From the NCBI GenBank assembly GCA_029777335.1, contig JAKOSN010000160.1, positions 1 to 35,244 on the forward strand: a stretch of DNA of 35,244 nt, written 5' to 3'. The first letter of the stretch is position 1. Every line of letters begins with the position of its first letter. Made by a program: the position numbers and the translations under genes. Source of the stretch: Planctomycetota bacterium (GTDB lineage: Bacteria > Planctomycetota > Planctomycetia > Gemmatales > Gemmataceae). This document shows, one piece after another, positions 1-8,406 of this stretch. The notes under the pieces are model-generated. The model was not told where the DNA came from. It saw only the letters and a list, made by a program, of their open reading frames with translations, and searched no databases.

Positions 1-405
1 AGCAGGGACGGCACGGCGAAGGTGTGGGATGCAGAGAGGGGTCAGAAGGTCCTCACCCTCCAGGGGCACACAGACGCTGTGCTCAGCGTGGCGTTCAGCC
101 CCGATGGCAAACGTATTCTCACCGGCAGCGCAGACAAAACGGCGAAGGTGTGGGATGCACAGAAGGGTCAAGAACTCCTCACCCTCCAGGGGCACACAGG
201 CTGGGTGAGCAGCGTGGCATTCAGCCCCGATGGCAAACGTATTCTCACCGGAAGCTCTGACGGCACAGCGAAGGTGCGGGATGCTCAGAGGGGTCAGAAG
301 CTCCTCACCCTCAAGGGGCAGACAGACGCTATGCTCAGCGTGGCATTCAGCCCCGATGGCAAACGTATTTTCATCGGAAGCGATGACAAAACGGCGAAGG
401 TGTGA
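1..405 (+). CDS. WD40 repeat protein, C-terminal fragment (5' end outside window)
   Basis: The reading frame is open from the first base and ends at a TGA at 403-405. It encodes successive 42-residue WD40 blades with the pattern FSPDGKRILTGSxDxTAKVWDA...LLTLQGHT, which would build a beta-propeller used as a protein-interaction scaffold. The blades are almost identical at DNA level, which suggests recent duplication or homogenisation. The last blade stops one residue before the Trp of its WD pair: earlier copies read GTG TGG GAT where this one reads GTG TGA. The protein therefore ends inside a blade, either as its natural end or through a truncating change. The kinase-WD40 gene starts 45 nt downstream on the same strand, so co-transcription is plausible. 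The N-terminal part, which could carry a kinase, sigma or signal domain, is not visible. Confidence 0.85.
   Translation, partial: SRDGTAKVWDAERGQKVLTLQGHTDAVLSVAFSPDGKRILTGSADKTAKVWDAQKGQELLTLQGHTGWVSSVAFSPDGKRILTGSSDGTAKVRDAQRGQKLLTLKGQTDAMLSVAFSPDGKRIFIGSDDKTAKV
1..405 (+). repeat. Tandem 126-bp WD40-coding repeats
   Basis: The block starting TTCAGCCCCGATGGCAAACG occurs at 94, 220 and 346, exactly 126 bp (42 codons) apart, with only scattered differences between copies. Conservation at silent positions as well as in protein indicates recent tandem amplification or gene conversion. The array breaks off at about 400. Confidence 0.9.
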
Positions 406-449
406 CATCACGAATTAAGCCCAGGGAGGACAATTCAGGAGTACTCGCG

Positions 450-3400
450 ATGAGCCGAACACAGCCGACCGAGCCGCTGAGCACTCCGCGCCACGTGGGC
501 CGCTTTCAGATTCGCGGACATCTTGGCGCTGGGGCGTTCAGTGTGGTCTACCGCGCGCACGATCCGCAGCTCGACCGCGAGGTGGCACTCAAGGTCGCCC
601 AGGCGCCCGGCGATCGACCGGAGCTGCGCGAACGCTTTCTGCGCGAAGCGCGGGCGGTGGCACGGCTGCGTCATCCGCACATTGTACCCATCTACGACAC
701 CGGCAGCGAGGGCGAGGCTTCCTACCTCGCCACGCGCCTGATTGAAGGATCCACTCTCGAAGAAACCATCAAAAAAGAGCCTCTTTCTCCTATAAAGGGC
801 GCACGTCTGGTGCGCGATCTCGCGGAAGCGCTCGCCTATGCGCATCGGCTGGGAATCATCCATCGCGATGTCAAGCCCGCCAATGTGATGCTCGACCAGA
901 AAGGGCGCGCCTTTCTCATGGATTTTGGCCTCGCCCATCTGCGTGACGAGGCGCAAAAACTCACGCACGATGGCGCCATTCTCGGCACGCCCGCGTACCT
1001 GGCACCAGAACACGCGATGGGGCACTCGGGTCCGCCGCAACCGGCGAGCGATCAGTATAGTTTAGGCGTGATCCTCTATGAATTGTTGACCGGTCAGCTC
1101 CCTTTTTCAGGCTCGCCCGCTGCCGTTCTGCGCAAGGTCGTCTCGGAGCAACCACCGAGCCCACGCTCCCTGCGCCGCTCGGTGCCGAGAGATCTGGAAA
1201 CCATCTGCTTGAAGGCGATGGCCCGCCAACCGCAGGACCGCTATCGCGATTGCCAGGAGTTGGCGGACGATCTGCGCCGCTGGCTGGAGGGCGAACCGAT
1301 TCGCGCCCGGCGACTCAGTCCGCTTGAACGGGTGATTCGCTGGTATCGGCGTGATCCACGCTCGGCGATGGGCATCACTGCCGCGCTGGGTGGGTTCTTC
1401 TTCGCTGTGCTCACTCCCATGGTGCTGGCGGTCCTTCTCTCCCGTGCCGTTCATCAGGAGGAACGCGCCCGACAAGAGGCGGAAGAGGAAGAACAGCACG
1501 CACGCGAGGAAGGCCAGCAAGCGGAGACGCGGGCGGAGGAGGCACGCCAGGCAACTCAGAACGCCGAGCGCGCACGCTCCCAGATGGCGACCCGCCGCAA
1601 GGAAGCCGAGGAGGCTCGCCGCAAGGCCGAGAAGCAGACCAGTGAGGCACTCCGCGCCGTGCGCATCCTCGAACATCGGAAAGCAGCACAGAAATCCTAT
1701 GCCTACGTGGGAGATTTCCTGCAGGCTGGCCGTCACCCCGCGAGCCTCGACGCGCTGATACCCACCAATCCCCAGGATGAGGATCTGCGCGGTTTCGAGT
1801 GGTTCTATCTGCGCGCCAGGCTCATTGATTTTCCCACGACACCGACCTTCTCTGGACCCGTCCTTCACTTCACGATGAGTTCGGCGAAGTCGCTGGCCCT
1901 GTTGCGCAAGGGGAGTCCACAGCCAAATGGCCTGATTACCGTCACCCAGGCGATCCACGATCTCCCCACGAGCAAGGACCGCGTCATCCGGACCATTCTG
2001 GTCGCCCCGGAAGATCTCGCGCGCCTGCAGCTTTCCAGCGATGGATTGGTCTTGCTCCAGAACCGCGCCAATGCCTCGCCCCTCCTCTGGACGGGGAACG
2101 CGGAACGCCCTGTGGTGATCAAGCACGATCGGGATTCAATGACCTATTCCACACTATCCGCAAACGGCAAGATTCTTACGGTCTGGGCTCCGAAAAGTGG
2201 GATCAAGGTGTACGACGGACTCACCGGCAAGGAGATCGGGCCGATCCCCGTTCCCTCGCTGTTAAGGTCGACCCTCAGCCCGGATGGGAAGTGGTTGGTG
2301 ACCTGTGCTTCTGTAGATAATTCCGATACAAAAAATCGTCAAATCAAATGCCAACTCTGGTCACTCCCGGATCGCAAAGAGCAAGGATCCGTTCTTCTGA
2401 ACCACAGCCTCCCCATCTTCCTTGCCTTTGCACCGGACAGTTCTCTGGCCGCGGTGCTGACCGACCAGCTGCACCTCGTGGAACTTCCCTCGCTGCGTGT
2501 GAAGAGCACCCCTGCCGAGAGCGGAACCGGCCGCCTGGAATTTCTCAGCAAGGATTGTCTGCTCACGCCAGCGAACAAACTCTACAGGATCGCCCAGGGT
2601 CGCTTCTGGCCTGACCCGGTGCAGCCCACGGTGACCTCTTCGCCGGATGGCAAACGGCTGGCGTGGTTCGATCAAGTCTCTGAGGCCCCCGTGCTCGTCG
2701 ATCTTGAGACGGGAATGCGTTTCAGTTTTCCCGCGCTGGCACTCGGGCAGCAGCCTGCCAAGGGTAAATTCCTGCGCTTCACACCCGATAACAAGCAACT
2801 CGCGGTCCTCGATAGCAACGGCGCGATCACGTTCTACCCGGTCACCGGTTTTCAGGATCGCTGGTCGACCGGAGACAAGGCGATCCGCTCGCTGTGCCTG
2901 CTGGACCGGGGCAAACGCATCGTCTTCCTCGAAGAACAGCACCTGGTCGAATGGGACGAAACGCGCCAGCAGCGGGTTCCGTGGGAAGCAGCAGGGACCG
3001 ATGTGGTTGCGCTGAGCGGGGCCAGCAACGCCGCTCGGCTAGCAACGCTGCATGCCAGCGGAACCTTCCGGGTGTGGCAAACTGATCCCGAAAAGCTGGT
3101 GCGGGAGTTCCAGGTGACCGGGGACTGGAGCACGCTAACCCTCTCCCCCGACGGTGGTTTGCTGGCGGCAATCACGAAAGCCGGCCAGGTGCATCTGTGG
3201 GAAACCGCCAGCGGAAAACTCCTTCGCGACTGGAAAGCGGCCCCGGGGTTGCTCGCTTTCAGTCCGGATGGCCGCTGGCTCCTGAGCGCTGGCGATTCCG
3301 CCATCCTCTGGGAAGTGACCAGAGCCGGAGAAAAAGTCGTCCTCAGCGACAGCCCGACGTCCATTACCACGCTGGCCTTTTCTCCCGACGGACGCGACCT

Positions 3401-3710
3401 GGCCGTGGTCGGCAAGAATTCCGAACTCGTCTTCTGGCAACTCGACAAACCCGACACCCCTCTGTCCCTGGCTGACGCACCCAGCGACGTTACCGCCCTG
3501 GCGTTCAGCGCCGACGGCCGCACCCTGGCCACAGGAGGAGCACGCGGCGTCATCCGCCTGTGGAACAAGGCGACGGGTCAGGAAATGGTGACGTTGAACG
3601 GACATGGCAAACCGATTCAAGCGCTGGCATTCACTCCCAGTGGCACGATGCTGCTCTCTGCGGATGCAGAGGGGCAACTGCGCTTCTGGACGGCGCCCCG
3701 ACGCAAATAA
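450..3710 (+). CDS. Membrane-anchored serine/threonine protein kinase with WD40 propeller
   Basis: This 1086-residue protein begins with a Hanks-type kinase domain of about residues 17-285. It has a glycine loop (GAGAFSVV, about 25), the ATP-binding Lys in VALKV (about 48), HRDVKPAN (about 138), DFG (about 158) and APE, so it should be active. A single membrane segment follows at about 308-333, then a highly charged Glu/Arg/Ala coiled coil at about 335-412. From about 470 onward there is a long WD40 region with repeated FSPDG and W-x motifs. The expected topology is a cytoplasmic kinase with the propeller across the membrane, acting as a sensor or scaffold. The frame is open back to a GTG at 402, but ATG 450 is preferred because CAGGAG lies 8 nt upstream. 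Substrate and signal are unknown. This architecture is common in Gemmata-type planctomycetes. Confidence 0.93.
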   Translation: MSRTQPTEPLSTPRHVGRFQIRGHLGAGAFSVVYRAHDPQLDREVALKVAQAPGDRPELRERFLREARAVARLRHPHIVPIYDTGSEGEASYLATRLIEGSTLEETIKKEPLSPIKGARLVRDLAEALAYAHRLGIIHRDVKPANVMLDQKGRAFLMDFGLAHLRDEAQKLTHDGAILGTPAYLAPEHAMGHSGPPQPASDQYSLGVILYELLTGQLPFSGSPAAVLRKVVSEQPPSPRSLRRSVPRDLETICLKAMARQPQDRYRDCQELADDLRRWLEGEPIRARRLSPLERVIRWYRRDPRSAMGITAALGGFFFAVLTPMVLAVLLSRAVHQEERARQEAEEEEQHAREEGQQAETRAEEARQATQNAERARSQMATRRKEAEEARRKAEKQTSEALRAVRILEHRKAAQKSYAYVGDFLQAGRHPASLDALIPTNPQDEDLRGFEWFYLRARLIDFPTTPTFSGPVLHFTMSSAKSLALLRKGSPQPNGLITVTQAIHDLPTSKDRVIRTILVAPEDLARLQLSSDGLVLLQNRANASPLLWTGNAERPVVIKHDRDSMTYSTLSANGKILTVWAPKSGIKVYDGLTGKEIGPIPVPSLLRSTLSPDGKWLVTCASVDNSDTKNRQIKCQLWSLPDRKEQGSVLLNHSLPIFLAFAPDSSLAAVLTDQLHLVELPSLRVKSTPAESGTGRLEFLSKDCLLTPANKLYRIAQGRFWPDPVQPTVTSSPDGKRLAWFDQVSEAPVLVDLETGMRFSFPALALGQQPAKGKFLRFTPDNKQLAVLDSNGAITFYPVTGFQDRWSTGDKAIRSLCLLDRGKRIVFLEEQHLVEWDETRQQRVPWEAAGTDVVALSGASNAARLATLHASGTFRVWQTDPEKLVREFQVTGDWSTLTLSPDGGLLAAITKAGQVHLWETASGKLLRDWKAAPGLLAFSPDGRWLLSAGDSAILWEVTRAGEKVVLSDSPTSITTLAFSPDGRDLAVVGKNSELVFWQLDKPDTPLSLADAPSDVTALAFSADGRTLATGGARGVIRLWNKATGQEMVTLNGHGKPIQALAFTPSGTMLLSADAEGQLRFWTAPRRK

Positions 3711-3811
3711 GGGCCAACCGGTTGCGCGCCTCTGCCGTTGTCCGGCGCGAATCGCTGCGGTTGATCGGAGAGGGAAGGGCCCGGGACAGCTACCCGCGCA
3801 CCCCGCTCGTC

Positions 3812-3841
3812 TTGACGTTGCGCGGGCTGGCGAACTACCAT
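3812..3841 (+). promoter_or_regulatory. Candidate sigma70-type promoter for ispG
   Basis: TTGACG at 3812-3817 and TACCAT at 3836-3841 are separated by 18 nt. The predicted transcript start is near 3848, leaving a very short leader before the ispG start at 3865. The match is by eye only and is the best candidate in the 154-nt gap after the kinase gene. Confidence 0.4.
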
Positions 3842-3864
3842 GACGCTGAACGATCTCCCGACTC

Positions 3865-5070
3865 ATGGAACCGGACGTTATGACCACCAAAGTCGATACG
3901 GCAACCCTGCAGGCGGAAGCGGCGAAGTTGCGGCCCGCGCGACACAAAACCCGCGAGGTCCGCGTCGGCGACAAGATCGTCGGCGGCAATAACCCGATCT
4001 GCGTGCAGTCGATGACCACGCCCGACACCCACGAGGTCGAGGCCACCGTCGCCCAGATTCTGCGCCTCGAAGAGGCCGGCTGTGAACTCGTCCGCGTCAC
4101 CGTGCCCAAGCCGGAAGATGCGCACGTTCTCAGCGAGATCAAGAAACGCATCCACATTCCGCTTATCGTTGACATCCATTTCGACTACAAAATGGCGCTC
4201 ATGGCGCTCGATCATCCGATCGACAAGGTGCGCATCAACCCGGGTAACATTGGCGGCTATGAACGCTATCGCCAGGTCATTCGCAAGGCCAGGGATCGCG
4301 GGCTGCCGATGCGCATTGGCGTCAACGCGGGCAGCCTGGAACGCGAGCTGGTCGAGAAACATGGCTACCCCTGCCCGGCCGCCATGGTGGAGAGCGCGCT
4401 GCGCTATATCGAGATCGCCGAGTCCGAGGGGTATCACGACCTGATCGTCTCGCTCAAATCGAGCGATGTGATCATGGCGTCGGAAGCCTATCAGCTATAC
4501 GCCAGGTACGCCGACTACCCCACGCACATCGGCATTACCGAGGCGGGCAAGGCCCCCTACGCGGTCACCAAGTCCGCCTGTGGTCTGGCGCCCGTGCTCC
4601 TGCAAGGCATCGGCGACACCATTCGCATCAGCCTGCTTGGCGACCCGGTTCCCGAGATTCAGGCGGCATTCGACATCTTGCAGGCCACCCAACGTCGGGT
4701 GCGCAAGCCAGAATTGATCGCCTGCCCAACGTGTGGTCGCCTGGAGATCGACCTCGAAGGGATCATCGCCGAGATGGAGAAACGGCTCGGAGGCCGCACC
4801 ACTCCCGTGAAGGTGAGCATCCTGGGCTGCGTGGTCAATGGCCCTGGCGAGGCGCGCGAGGCCGACCTGGGGATTGCCGCCGGGAAGGGCAAGGGCGTGA
4901 TCTTCAAGCGTGGCGAGATCATCCGCCACGTGCTCGAACACGAAATGGTCGATGCTTTGCTGGAAGAGATCGACAAGTGGGAAGCCGAGGAACGCGCCAA
5001 CGGCACCATGCGCAGCGAAACCTCTGGCTTCGCCAAAACGGGTCGTCTGAAACTCCCCGTGCTGAGTTGA
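3865..5070 (+). CDS. ispG: 4-hydroxy-3-methylbut-2-en-1-yl diphosphate synthase (IspG/GcpE)
   Basis: IspG carries out the penultimate step of the MEP isoprenoid pathway, reductively converting MEcPP to HMBPP with a [4Fe-4S] cluster in the cytoplasm. The 401-residue protein has the N-terminal TIM-barrel sequence (NPICVQSMTTPDTHEVEATV; DIHFDYKMAL; RINPGNIG) and a C-terminal cluster domain. The three cluster ligands are Cys287 and Cys290 in CPTCGR and Cys322 in LGCVVNGPGEA, followed by the catalytic Glu of PGEA. It is the short two-domain bacterial form, without the large insert found in plant-like enzymes. ATG 3865 and ATG 3880 are both in frame and neither has a clear ribosome-binding site, so the first 5 residues are uncertain. 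The gene is probably transcribed alone and ends before a palindromic hairpin. Confidence 0.97.
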   Translation: MEPDVMTTKVDTATLQAEAAKLRPARHKTREVRVGDKIVGGNNPICVQSMTTPDTHEVEATVAQILRLEEAGCELVRVTVPKPEDAHVLSEIKKRIHIPLIVDIHFDYKMALMALDHPIDKVRINPGNIGGYERYRQVIRKARDRGLPMRIGVNAGSLERELVEKHGYPCPAAMVESALRYIEIAESEGYHDLIVSLKSSDVIMASEAYQLYARYADYPTHIGITEAGKAPYAVTKSACGLAPVLLQGIGDTIRISLLGDPVPEIQAAFDILQATQRRVRKPELIACPTCGRLEIDLEGIIAEMEKRLGGRTTPVKVSILGCVVNGPGEAREADLGIAAGKGKGVIFKRGEIIRHVLEHEMVDALLEEIDKWEAEERANGTMRSETSGFAKTGRLKLPVLS

Positions 5071-5087
5071 GCACGGCGAACGCGTTC

Positions 5088-5123
5088 TTCAGAGCCCGCG
5101 TCCGGCCGGACGCGGGCTCTGAA
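5088..5123. terminator. 36-nt perfect palindrome between convergent genes (bidirectional terminator-like)
   Basis: Bases 5088-5105 (TTCAGAGCCCGCGTCCGG) are exactly the reverse complement of 5106-5123, so the RNA of either strand can form a very stable hairpin. It lies 17 nt after ispG and 68 nt from the end of the convergent sigma-factor gene. No long U-tract follows on either strand, so it may act as an RNA-end barrier rather than a classical intrinsic terminator. Confidence 0.7.
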
Positions 5124-5191
5124 AGTCGCCTTCTCGCAAAGAAAAAGAGCCGCTCACGCTTTCCACTCGTGACAACCCTGCCCGCTGACGG

Positions 5192-7258
5192 CTATCGGCC
5201 ACACTTCACCAATCCGCCCCTTGGATCTCCAGTCAGCGCATCGAAGAGATAAAAGCCTTCGGTGGTCGCGGTCCCAATCCGCTTGCCGTTTGGAGCGGCG
5301 ATCAAGGCCCAGTAGCCTTGCGGGCTGCTCTCCCGAACCCACTTCAACTCCCACGTGCCTGTGTCCCAGCACTGCAGTTCGCCGAAAATCTTCGTGACCT
5401 TCTGGCCGGTCCCTGCCACCTGCACCAGGCGCGGGAGCGAATTGGTGGGCACGTACAAGCGATCACCATCTGGTGACAGAAGGAGCATCCGGACGTAGTC
5501 GGACCGGTTGGCGACGAGCGTCTTTTTCACCTTCCCCGTCTCGCGGTCGAACAGCCAGAGATAGCCGTGCAGACTCGTTGAATTATTGAAATTAGGGACC
5601 GGCACCGCTTCCCCACCGCCGACAAGCATCGACTTGCCGTCGCGGGTATAGGCAATTGCATGGGTGATCGGATATGCCCCGGGCGTGATCCGAACCGCGT
5701 CGTAGCGTTTCCGCTCCTTGCCGGTGGCCAGATCCCACTCGATCACGCCATTGAACTCCTTCGGATCGGTGGTGTGCTTGTTGCACCCCCCGGCGAGGAT
5801 CTTGCTGTCTGGCGTGAATGTGAGAGTGTTCGCCAGAATCGGCAAGTCGGCGCCGATGGTCCGCAGCGGCTTTCCCGTCGCGGCGTCCCACACATGGATC
5901 GCGTTTCGGTGCTCCTTCTTGGTGGTGTCGAGATGGCCGGTCACAAGGATTTTTCCGTCCGGGGACAGGACAATCGCCAAACACCGACCGGCTTTCGCAT
6001 CGAGCCTGGGTCCGGGGACGCCGGTCTTTGTGTCCCAGGAATAAACGATTCCATCACTACAGGCTGCGAACACCCTTTTTCCATCGGCTGAGAAGGTAAC
6101 ACTGAAGCAATAGTCTGTTGGTCCTGTCACCTTCTGCACCTGGCGCCAGGTACTGGTGTCGAAGAGCAGAATCTTGTGTTCGCCCTTGCCGTCGTAGGTC
6201 TTCGGCTGAGCGAGAGCGAGCCACTTGCCATCCCGTGAGTAGGCCGCGGCATAAAGCAGATGACCAGGCTGTGGCTGTGGATCCGGCGCTGCGGCCGATT
6301 GTTTAGGATCCGTTACGGGAACGTCGTGACTTGTGTTACAGCCAGGGGAGTGGAACAGGGTGAGACCCGCCGCGAGGCCCACTCCGGGAGGCGTCGGCTG
6401 GTGCGAGTAGATCCAGGCTTCAGGAATCACGAGTCCCAGCAATACCAGGAACGCGGTCGTCAGGATCCGCTTGGTGGGAAGCATCGTTCGAAGCACCTCA
6501 TCGGTAAGTAAAAGTGCACTTTGAGAAACGCCGTCGACGAGGGGAGCCGTGGCGCTAGCGACGCGCACCGCTGCATCCACGGTTGAGGTGCACAGAGGTG
6601 CCGGGAGGGTCCGCAACTCCGCTCCTCGCGCCACGGCGGGGAGGAAGCCTGCGAGAAGAGGGCCATGGCGCAGGAGTCGGCTCCGCAACAGGTCGCGGCC
6701 ACGCTCCAGGCTTCCCTTGATGGCTCCTTCCGTCCATCCCAACTGGCGCGCGGCTTCCTCTCGGCTCATCCCCTGGAAATAGCAGAGGACGATCGGCTGA
6801 CGAAACTTCTCCGGAAGCCGATTCACCTCTTCGTGGACCAGATACCAGTGGTCCGAGGCAGCCGAAGGACAGTTCAGGGCGCATTCTTCGAGTTCTGCCA
6901 CGACCTGTTCACGCGACCGCTGGCGCGCGATGCGGATCCGCACCCGAGTCGCAACGCGATAGGCCACCCCGTAGAGCCACCCCGCCAACCGTTCCGGTCT
7001 TTGGATGGATCGGATACGGCGAACGAACACCAGGAATGTCGCCTGAAAGGCGTCCTCGACATCCGTCGTGTTGCGCAGAATCTGTCGGCACACGTGAAGC
7101 ACCATCGGTCCATGGCGCAGGAGGATCGTGGCAAAGGCGTTCTGATCATGGCCGTCGGCAAAGCGCACTAATAGCTGCTCGTCGGCCACATCGCCGAGAT
7201 TGGCTGCCGAGAACTGGCGGATGAACTGGAGCAGGAACGAGACGCTACGAAGACTCAT
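5192..7258 (-). CDS. ECF-type RNA polymerase sigma factor fused to a membrane segment and WD40 domain
   Basis: The first ~190 of 688 residues are an ECF sigma factor. Region 2 (ATILLRHGPMVLHVCRQILR, DVEDAFQATFLVFVRR, LAGWLYGVAYRVA) binds core polymerase and the -10 element. Region 4 (LPEKFRQPIVLCYFQGMSREEAARQLGW, EGAIKGSLERGR) carries the helix-turn-helix. A membrane segment lies at about 265-282 (ILTTAFLVLLGLVIPEAWI), followed by a propeller-like region with WD40-type FSADGK/LSPDGK motifs to the end. The sigma domain should be cytoplasmic and tethered, with the propeller outside, so release or conformational control is likely; this is inference. ATG 7258 is chosen because GGGAGAAGG precedes it. 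The frame extends 44 codons further upstream in unconvincing sequence. Planctomycete ECF groups with WD40 extensions are known. Confidence 0.92.
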   Translation of the reverse strand: MSLRSVSFLLQFIRQFSAANLGDVADEQLLVRFADGHDQNAFATILLRHGPMVLHVCRQILRNTTDVEDAFQATFLVFVRRIRSIQRPERLAGWLYGVAYRVATRVRIRIARQRSREQVVAELEECALNCPSAASDHWYLVHEEVNRLPEKFRQPIVLCYFQGMSREEAARQLGWTEGAIKGSLERGRDLLRSRLLRHGPLLAGFLPAVARGAELRTLPAPLCTSTVDAAVRVASATAPLVDGVSQSALLLTDEVLRTMLPTKRILTTAFLVLLGLVIPEAWIYSHQPTPPGVGLAAGLTLFHSPGCNTSHDVPVTDPKQSAAAPDPQPQPGHLLYAAAYSRDGKWLALAQPKTYDGKGEHKILLFDTSTWRQVQKVTGPTDYCFSVTFSADGKRVFAACSDGIVYSWDTKTGVPGPRLDAKAGRCLAIVLSPDGKILVTGHLDTTKKEHRNAIHVWDAATGKPLRTIGADLPILANTLTFTPDSKILAGGCNKHTTDPKEFNGVIEWDLATGKERKRYDAVRITPGAYPITHAIAYTRDGKSMLVGGGEAVPVPNFNNSTSLHGYLWLFDRETGKVKKTLVANRSDYVRMLLLSPDGDRLYVPTNSLPRLVQVAGTGQKVTKIFGELQCWDTGTWELKWVRESSPQGYWALIAAPNGKRIGTATTEGFYLFDALTGDPRGGLVKCGR

Positions 7259-7478
7259 CGCCTTCTCCCAAAAACGGTTCCTCCATGATAGTACTGCAAG
7301 CAGAAGCCAGCACCGGCACAACATTTTTCCGTCGCGGCGAGATTGGGTGGTTCTGCTGGTGCTGAGGATGGCGTCTCGTGGAGGTGGCAACCAGGAACAC
7401 GGCAGAGGCCCGAGAGTGTCACTGCCAGGAAAAGGGTGAGCTTCAACGCGAGGGGTTGAGAATAGTGACAGTCAATTG

Positions 7479-7679
7479 TCAATTACTGGGGGGGGTGTTT
7501 TTCGTGGATTTCTGGTCAGACGGAGGGATTTCAGCCCGCGTGAAACGGCCCCCATGATAGGGACAATGGCGGCAGTTCGCCTCGCAGCAAAAGCCGCGCT
7601 GTTCCAGATAGGAGGCCGTGAAAACGTACAGGCCGTTCTCAAGATAGTAATCGCGCCCTTCCACGAGCGGTTGTGACAT
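7479..7679 (-). CDS. DUF5522-family cysteine-rich mini-protein
   Basis: This 66-residue protein has the pattern YYLENGLYVFTASYLEQRGFCCEANCRHCPY, which matches the short DUF5522 family as I recall it. Four closely spaced Cys and a His suggest a metal-binding knot. Function is not known. ATG 7679 has AGGAG 8 nt upstream. The open frame continues upstream into queC, but that part reads as out-of-frame sequence. The start is 22 nt after the queC stop, so it probably sits in the same operon as the reverse transcriptase and queC. The Lys/Ser/Pro-rich C-terminal tail is unlikely to be structured. Confidence 0.85.
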   Translation of the reverse strand: MSQPLVEGRDYYLENGLYVFTASYLEQRGFCCEANCRHCPYHGGRFTRAEIPPSDQKSTKNTPPSN

Positions 7680-7701
7680 CGCTCTGTCTCCTGGAAATCG
7701 A

Positions 7702-8406
7702 TCAGGCGGGCGAGTGTTGATAACGTGTCGGATCGGGCAAACCGGCACTGACAAACCCCGCGTGCCGTAGCACACAGGAATCACAGCGCCCACAGGCAGA
7801 GCCATCGCGCGCCGGGTCGTAGCAACTGTGTGTGAGCCGATAATCCACACCCAGATTCGTCCCCAGCCGGATAATCTCCGCCTTGGTCAGATGAATAAGT
7901 GGCGCATGGATGCGAAAACGCCCCCTCCCTTCCACCCCCGCCTTCGTCGCCAGATTGGCCAGCTGCTCAAAACAGGCGATGAACTCGGGCCGACAGTCGG
8001 GGTAGCCTGAATAATCGACCGCATTTACCCCTACAAAGATATCGAATGCCCCGAGCACCTCTGCCCACCCGAGCGCCAGCGCCAGAAAAACGGTGTTGCG
8101 CGCCGGGACATAGGTGATCGGAATCGCAGCACTCATCTCGTTCAGAGTTCGATCGGTTGGGACCGGGACATCGGCAGTCAACGCCGATCCGCCAAAGGCG
8201 CGCAGGTCAAGCGTCAGGATGCGGTGATCGCGCACCTGCTGCGCCTGGGCGACGCGTTGAGCCGCCTCGATTTCAATCGTGTGCCGCTGACCGTAGGCGA
8301 GGGTCAAGGCGTGGCAGTCAAACCCCTCGCGCTGGGCCACGGCCAGCGCGGTCGCGGAGTCAAGTCCTCCGCTCAGCAAAACAACCGCAGGTGCAGACGT
8401 GGTCAT
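7702..8406 (-). CDS. queC: 7-cyano-7-deazaguanine synthase (QueC)
   Basis: QueC converts 7-carboxy-7-deazaguanine to preQ0 using ATP and ammonia, a step in queuosine tRNA modification and also the source of 7-deazaguanine DNA modifications. The 234-residue length is normal for the family. The PP-loop [12 protein letters not shown] is at residues 10-21, [17 protein letters not shown] follows in mid-protein, and the zinc site is [17 protein letters not shown] near the C-terminus with all four Cys present. It looks like an intact canonical enzyme. ATG 8406 overlaps the stop of the upstream reverse transcriptase gene in an ATGA (8403-8406), implying translational coupling. No queD, queE or queF is in the window. 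QueC-like proteins also occur in defence systems (Qat, some CBASS), so a role with the retron cannot be excluded. Confidence 0.96.
   Translation of the reverse strand: MTTSAPAVVLLSGGLDSATALAVAQREGFDCHALTLAYGQRHTIEIEAAQRVAQAQQVRDHRILTLDLRAFGGSALTADVPVPTDRTLNEMSAAIPITYVPARNTVFLALALGWAEVLGAFDIFVGVNAVDYSGYPDCRPEFIACFEQLANLATKAGVEGRGRFRIHAPLIHLTKAEIIRLGTNLGVDYRLTHSCYDPARDGSACGRCDSCVLRHAGFVSAGLPDPTRYQHSPA

Noticed and set aside
402..449. Upstream GTG start of the kinase-WD40 gene at 402
   Set aside because: It overlaps the stop of the preceding WD40 gene and has no ribosome-binding site; ATG 450 has CAGGAG 8 nt away.
7440..7500. TTGACAATTGAC repeats on the minus strand as promoter of the sigma-factor gene
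   Set aside because: A TTGACA is present but no -10 element lies at a 16-18 nt spacing.
7702..8406. QatC/defence-type QueC rather than housekeeping QueC
   Set aside because: Length and zinc motif are those of ordinary QueC and no other Qat or CBASS component is adjacent, so the defence reading is kept only as a hypothesis.
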